From Anas platyrhynchos (Eukaryota; Chordata; Aves; Anseriformes; Anatidae): a stretch of 64,000 bases of DNA. This document shows, one piece after another, positions 62,040-64,000 of the stretch. The translations under genes were made by a program, and so were the position numbers. The notes under the pieces are model-generated. The model searched no databases. It had not been told where the DNA came from and saw only the letters and a list, made by a program, of their open reading frames with translations. Numbering within the stretch: the first letter of the stretch is position 1; every line of letters begins with the position of its first letter. Location of the stretch: contig NC_092589.1 in assembly GCF_047663525.1 (NCBI RefSeq), forward strand, positions 63,740,001 to 63,804,000, read 5' to 3'.

Positions 62040-64000
62040 CTACAGTATTGCTTCTAAGGGGATCTCTGGAGCTCAGCAGAAATAAATCCGTGCTGGGCTG
62101 TTGAAGTCAGTCTGTGAATTGGAACTTCTAAGCTTATCTGTTGTAATTTCCTCAAACCAGTGCTTCTCAGTAGAAGCAGTAAAATGCAGTACTCAGTAAA
62201 ATTCAGTAGACTGCATTTTTACCTGCTGATAATTGCTGCATCATCAAGAACATGAAATGTGTAAAATCAGCCATCACCTGGAAATAATAATTAAAAAAAA
62301 AAAAATCAATGTAGTTTTGAACTTTTTTTTTTATTAAAAAAAAAAAGGAAAAAAATCATTTTGCAGTAAAGAGTGAAAAACAGATGTTGAACAAATATAT
62401 ATTCAGTCCTTATAAAACTGTGATGAAGAATGGTGCTGATGAGGCATTTTCTTTTTAGCAATTGCTTTGTGAAGAAAACACTAAGCATTAGAATCCTGCA
62501 CTGCTTGGCTCTGGTGACTGATTATATTAAGTGTAAGGGTACTTCATGACATCTTAATCTAAATATTTGAACTCTTTGAAGGAGTCTTGGGTTCAGCAGT
62601 AAGACAGCCTGATTTGTAATCTCCTTTCTCAATTATATCTCTTTCTACCACATAAAGCTATATGCCTCAAATGTTGCATTCTTATCTAGCTGATAACAAG
62701 TAACCTTGCTTTTTAAATAAGTATACCTGTACCTTGTTAAGAACAAGAATAGCAACTGCAAACTTGATAATTACTGAGTATTAGTTGGTTTAGGCAGAGG
62801 ACAGACCGGTGAAAGAGTGGTGATATTCTTGTCAGTTTACGGCAATAATGCATCTGTAGATCTAGATTATCTATCTGCCTCCAGAATGATTTCAGCAAAG
62901 AAAACTAAACTGGGCTGGAGTTATGCTGTCATAACAGGACAGAGTTTGATCCTATCAAGCTGTCAACCAGAGTAAAGAAAAAAGCGTGCCTAGAGTTAAG
63001 CTCTTAAATCCACAGGAGCTGTTGCATGCTCAGCACATTTGAAACATGTCATACTAAAGACAGATTTAAAGAAGGGAATCACTATCTCTGTTATTTCTGA
63101 GTTATCAGTAATTTAGTCTCTATTCTTATTTATTAATAGAACTTCTTTTTTTCTTGGTCCTTTTCCAACCCTCCTTGTGATACACTTACAAAAGCGTGCT
63201 TATTCTCCAGTTGATGACTGTAAACTCAGTCTGGGTTTTGCCATTCTTTATCTGCCTCCACTATTCCCCTGTGGACTCGGCAGCATGCAACCCTTCTCCC
63301 CATTTTCCATTTGTCACAATTTTTTCTTTTACCAGTTCCTTCTGATGCCATGCTGGTACATTGTGCTTCTTCATTCTTTTTACAGCAGAAATATGGTGTA
63401 TCCTAATTATAATTTATTTTAAGATGCTTATCAAAGGATAAATACTTTCTATTTTTACTCTTATGGCACCTAATATATATTCTTTTGGGCACTGGGTTTT
63501 GGCAAGCACTCATTAAACTCAGAATGCTTTAAATATTTTTACTTTTTTTTTTTTTAATCTATTCTTTAAAGGAAGTTTTACAACTAAGTAGAGTATTTGG
63601 CATGCAAACAGCTAGCTGAAGATTTTAGAAACTGCCAGGTCCTAAGGCAATTTCATTTCATTTACATTTTTAGTTTTCTTGTTTTAGCTTAAATGGAAAA
63701 GGTTGGGTCCTTAACAAAATAATTTTGTATTCTGCATAGGCTGTTCAACAATTAGCCACACATGCATTTAAAGACAGAGCCAAAGGCAACAGTAAATAGG
63801 TGTAGTGGCATATATTAACAGGGTGCTTTCTTGTCTCATGCTGATGTGCTTCTAACGTGAGTAGTGAAAAGAGATGGGTCTTGTTTGCGTCTGTGTGTGA
63901 GAAATCAGGCCCCAGTTTTTGCCTTTCTGACACAGCCTGAGAGATGTACTGAGTGCTGTACGTGTGTGCTGAGGGTACAAGGAAATCTTCTCACAGCTCT
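62040..64000. other. Non-coding end of window, no gene seen
   Basis: AT-rich sequence with A and T homopolymer runs near 62292-62356 and 63543-63556. No exon, RNA gene or recognisable mobile element is visible. Confidence 0.5.

Noticed and set aside
1..64000. Prokaryotic-type systems (CRISPR, operons, toxin modules, phage genes)
   Set aside because: CR1 elements, an avian LTR, spliced exons and a CpG island show a vertebrate nuclear genome. The simple repeats lack the spacer/repeat pattern of CRISPR.

Overview
The window looks like nuclear DNA from a bird. It is AT-rich, with short exons and long introns. It carries CR1 LINE fragments ending in the avian CR1 3' octamer repeat (ATTCTGTG), older degraded CR1 copies shared by amniotes, and a solo LTR of a type common in bird genomes. 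Nothing suggests a prokaryote: there are no operons, ribosome binding sites, CRISPR arrays or compact gene blocks. I did not find a new multigene system. The supported content is one spliced gene, one CpG-island promoter with a first exon, and a set of mobile elements and simple repeats.

Layout. From 1 to about 21.7 kb I see no exon. Landmarks are a polypyrimidine tract of about 610 nt (2879-3492, tailing to about 3709), several A/C microsatellites, a possible LTR-like stretch near 11.9-12.4 kb, and an ancient antisense CR1 at 17.8-18.3 kb. At 21.9-23.5 kb lies a young, 5'-truncated CR1 whose reverse transcriptase frame is fully open and has fused in frame with an (AAACC)n repeat.

From 24.4 to 29.5 kb, five coding exons on the + strand join with consistent splice phases into a 141-residue, four-helix membrane protein that I recognise as TMEM244 (Erv26/Svp26-like family). 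Its short first coding exon is not securely located. About 9 kb downstream is a CpG island (38.6-39.06 kb) with a + strand first exon (start codon 38779, donor 38823). The promoter directly follows a CR1 fragment. By synteny with human chromosome 6q22, where ARHGAP18 follows TMEM244 on the same strand, this may be a first exon of ARHGAP18, but the visible peptide is too short to prove it.

From 38.8 kb to the end, the sequence is best read as a long first intron or intergenic DNA. It holds an ancient antisense CR1 (43.4-43.9 kb), a cluster of three CR1 pieces in abnormal order followed by a solo LTR (44.06-45.2 kb), and a diverged repeat pair at 55.1 and 61.9 kb that I cannot assign to a family. 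The two gene-like loci show no functional relationship beyond conserved neighbourhood.
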